Of a stretch of DNA of 64,000 nt, positions 61,216 to 64,000 are shown piece after piece. Under the pieces are notes generated by a model. That model was not told where the DNA came from. It ran no database searches and saw only the letters and a program-made list of their open reading frames with translations. The position numbers and the translations under genes were made by a program. Location: NCBI GenBank assembly GCA_963965975.1, contig OZ014416.1, forward strand, positions 3,844,001-3,908,000, read 5' to 3'. The stretch comes from Xestospongia bergquistia (taxonomy: Eukaryota; Porifera; Demospongiae; Haplosclerida; Petrosiidae). Position 1 is the stretch's first letter, and each line of letters starts with the position of its first letter.

Positions 61216-64000
61216 CTATAAAGTCTTTATGTTAAAGACTTTAGAAGGTTTAGACTATTGAGAGAAGTTGATAAAGTAAACTACTCAGTCTAAAGGACTT
61301 TATGGCACTAACTAAATAAACCGCTATTTACAGTTTAGTAAGTTAGATTGCATTAACACTCTAAAGTCTTTAAGTTAAAGACTTTAGAAGGTTTAGACTA
61401 TTCAGAGGAGTTTACAAAGTAAACTGCTTAGTCTAAAGGACTTTATGGCACTAACTAAATAAACAGCTATTAACAGTTTAGTAAGTTAGTTTGCGTTAAC
61501 GCTCTAAAGTCTTTAAGTTAAAGACTTTAGAAGCTTTAGAGTATTCAGAGAAGTTTAGAAAGTAAACTGCTCAGTCTAAAGGACTTTATGGCACTAACTA
61601 AATAAACAGCTATTAACAGTTTAGTAAGTTAGTTTGCATTATCGCAATAAAGTCTTTAAGTTAAAGACTTTAGTAGGTATAGACTACTGAGAGAAGTTTA
61701 TAAAGTAAACTGCTAAGTCTAAAGGACTTTTTGCTACTAACTACATAAAGAGCTATTAACAGTTTAGTAAGTTACTTTGCATTAACGCTCTAAAGTCTTT
61801 AAGTTAAAGACTTCAGAAGGTTTAGACTATTCAGAAAAGTTTATAAAGTAAACTGCTCAGTCTAAAGGACTTTATGGCACTAACTAAGTAAACAGCTATT
61901 AACAGTTTAGTAAGTTAGTTTGCATTAACGCTGTAATGTCTTTAAGATAAAGACTTTAGAATGTTTAGGCTATTGAGAGAAGTTTATAAAGTAAACTGTT
62001 CAGTGTAAAGGACTTTATGGCACTAACTAAATAAACAGCTATTAACAGTTTAGTAAGTTAGTTTGCATTAACGGTCTAAAGTCTTTAAGTTAAAGACTTT
62101 AGAAGGTTTAGACTATTAAGAGAAGTTTATAAAGTAAACTGCTCAGTCTAAAGGACTTTATGGCACTAACTAAATAAAAAGCTATTAACAGTTTAGTAAG
62201 TTAGTTTGCATTAACGCTCTAAAGTCTTTAAGTTAAAGACGTTAGAAGGTTTAGACTATTAAGAAAAGTTTATAAAGTAAACTGCTCAGTCTAAAGGACT
62301 TTATGGCACTAACTAAATATACAGCTATTAACAGTTTAGTAAGTTAGTTTGCATTAACGCTCTAAAGTCTTTAAGTTAAAGACTTTAGATGGTTTAGACT
62401 ATTCAGAGAAGTTTATAAAGTAAATTGCTTAGTCTAAGGGACTTTATTGCACTAACTAAATAAACAGCTGTTAGCAGTTTAGTAAGTTAGTTTGCATTAA
62501 CGCTATAAAGTCTTTAAGTTAAAGACTTTAGAAGGTTTAGACTATTGAGAGAAGTTTATAAAGTAAACTGCTTAGTCTAAAGGACTTTATGGCACTAATT
62601 AAGTAAACAGCTATTAACAGTTTAGTAAGTTAGTTTGCATTAACGCTCTAAAGTCTTTAAGATAAAGAGTTTAGAAGGTTTAGATTATTGAGAGAAGTTT
62701 ATAAAGTAAACTGCTTAGTCTAAAGGACTTTATGGCACTAACGAAGTAAACAGCTATTAACAGTTTAGTAAGTTAGTTTGCATTAACGCTCTAAAGTCTT
62801 TAAGATAAAGACTTTAGAAAGTTTAGACTATTGATATAGGTTTATAAACTAAACTGCTAAGTCTAAAGGACTTTATGGCACTAACTAAATAAGCAGCTAT
62901 TAACAGTTTAGTAAGTTCGTTTCCATTAACGCTCTAAAGTCTTTAAGTTAAAGACTTTAGAAGGTTTAGACTATTGAGAAAAGTTTATAAAGTAAACTGC
63001 TCATTCTAAAGGACTTTATGGGACTAACTAAATAAACAGCTATTAACAGTTTAGTAAGTTAGTTAGCATTAACGCAATAAAGTCTTTAAATTAAACACTT
63101 TAGTAGGTATAGACTATTGAGAGAAGTTTATAAAGTAAACTGCTAAGTCTAAAGGACTTTTTGCTACTAACTACATAAAGAGCTATTAACAGTTTAGTAA
63201 GTTAGTTTGCATTAACGCTCTAAAGTCTTTAAGTTAAAGACTTCAGAGGTTTAGACTATTCAGAAAAGTTTATAAAGTAAACTGCTCAGTCTAAAAGACT
63301 TTATGGCACTAACTAAGTAAACAGCTATTAACAGTTTAGTAAGTTAGTTTGCATTAACGCTCTAATGTTTTTAAGATAAAGACTTTAGAATGTTTAGGCT
63401 ATTGAGAGAAGTTTATAAAGTAAACTGTTCAGTGTAAAGGACTTTATGGCACTAACTAAATAAACAGCTATTAACAGTTTAGTAAGTTAGTTTGCATTAA
63501 CGCTCTAAAGTCTTTAAGTTAAAGACTTTAGAAGGTTTAGACTATTAAGAGAAGTTTATAAAGTAAACTGCTTAGTCTAAAGGACTTTATGGCACTAACT
63601 AAATAAACAGCTATTAACAGTTTAGTAAGTTAGTTTGCATTAACGCTCTAAAGTCTTTATGTTAAAGACTTCAGAAGGTTTAGACTATTGAGAGAAGTTT
63701 ATAAAGTAAACTGCTCACTCTAAAGGACTTTATGGCACTAAGTAAGCAAACAGCTATTAACAGTTTAGTAAGTTTGTTTGCATTAACGCTCTAAAGTCTT
63801 TAAGATAAAGACTTTAGAAGGTTTAGACTATTGAGAGAAGTTTATAAAGTAAACTGCTCAGTCTAAAGGACTTTATGGCACTAACTAAATAAAAAGCTAT
63901 TAACAGTTTAGTAAGTTAGTTTGCATTAACGCTCTAAAGTCTTTAAGTTAAAGACGTTAGAAGGTTTAGACTATTAAGAAAAGTTTATAAAGTAAACTGC
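61216..64000 (+). repeat. Array right part, continuing past the window
   Basis: Ordinary 143-bp units continue to the last base with no sign of an array end. An internal repeat is visible: the run TTTTTGCTACTAACTACATAAAG occurs near 61727 and 63158, followed each time by a unit with TTTAGGCTATTGAG and then one with ACTATTAAGA. The spacing is about 1,430 bp, again 10 monomers. Confidence 0.7.

Larger units (their letters stand above)
3100..64000 (+). repeat. 143-bp tandem satellite array, about 420 monomers, open at right end
   Basis: Head-to-tail tandem repeat with a 143-bp period, measured repeatedly between matching words (for example 12241 to 12384, and 25107 to 25250). After subtracting the two transposon insertions, about 60.05 kb of array holds about 420 monomers, all in the same orientation as far as I can see. 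The consensus is 30% GC (43 of 143 bases), contains one CpG, and has stops in every frame. Because 143 is not a multiple of three, reading frames rotate from unit to unit, which explains why 61 kb has no long open frame. Most differences between monomers are scattered substitutions, plus a few indels and whole-monomer gains or losses. A role in centromeric or other heterochromatin is a reasonable inference from size and structure but is not shown by the sequence. Confidence 0.98.

Noticed and set aside
3100-64000. CRISPR array
   Set aside because: The repeats are 143 bp with no unique spacers; whole units repeat, so this is a satellite, and the setting is eukaryotic.
3100-64000. Tiny ATG frames (ATGGCACTAACTAAATAA) in nearly every monomer
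   Set aside because: Five codons then a stop, and the frame rotates with each 143-bp unit; no sign of a peptide gene.
3100-64000. Telomere-like TTTAG words
   Set aside because: They are not in tandem, not followed by GG runs, and occur in both orientations.
3100-64000. CENP-B box
   Set aside because: The canonical TTCG...CGGG pattern is not seen; the unit has only one CpG, in AACGCT.

Overview
The window looks like AT-rich nuclear DNA from an invertebrate metazoan. The first 3.1 kb is ordinary low-complexity-free sequence with remains of two protein-coding units. The remaining 61 kb is one tandem satellite array that runs off the right end. A demosponge-like genome is my best guess. The reasons are a decayed HECT-ligase gene of the G2E3-like type, introns as short as 71 bp, and an integrase fossil of a kind common in sponges, cnidarians and fish. 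No marker here proves the taxon.

Region 1 (1-3099). On the + strand, about 165-1122 is a broken rve/DDE-type integrase fossil. Tail to tail with it, on the - strand, 2607-1297 is a host HECT-type E3 ubiquitin ligase pseudogene. Four of its exons and three introns can be read from splice signals and matching phases. The catalytic-type Cys motif and the typical C-terminal ending are visible, but in-frame stops and a frameshift show it is dead. Sequence between 2608 and 3099 may hold more remnants of this gene, but weakly.

Region 2 (3100-64000). About 420 head-to-tail copies of a 143-bp, 30% GC monomer. The consensus monomer is made largely (about 80%) of three dyad-symmetric blocks, one of them a 27-bp odd palindrome with 13-base perfect arms. 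The array has higher-order structure at several scales: 12-14-mer spacing at the left (3.1-10.5 kb), 7- and 10-mer repeats (about 11.8-15 kb), repeats of about 6.15-6.29 kb in the middle (26-45 kb), and a duplication with a 9,267-bp offset at the right (about 45.4-61.5 kb) with nested 2,421-bp and 1,000-bp tandem duplications.

The array is interrupted only by a 422-bp non-autonomous DNA transposon (MITE) with 29-bp terminal inverted repeats and a 4-bp AAAT target duplication. It is present twice, at 48482-48903 and 57749-58170. The two copies appear identical and sit in the same monomer context 9,267 bp apart, so one insertion was copied later as part of the array.

No functional protein-coding gene, tRNA, rRNA or CRISPR array is supported anywhere. 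The most interesting content is the satellite: its symmetric monomer design, its layered duplication history and the datable MITE passenger.
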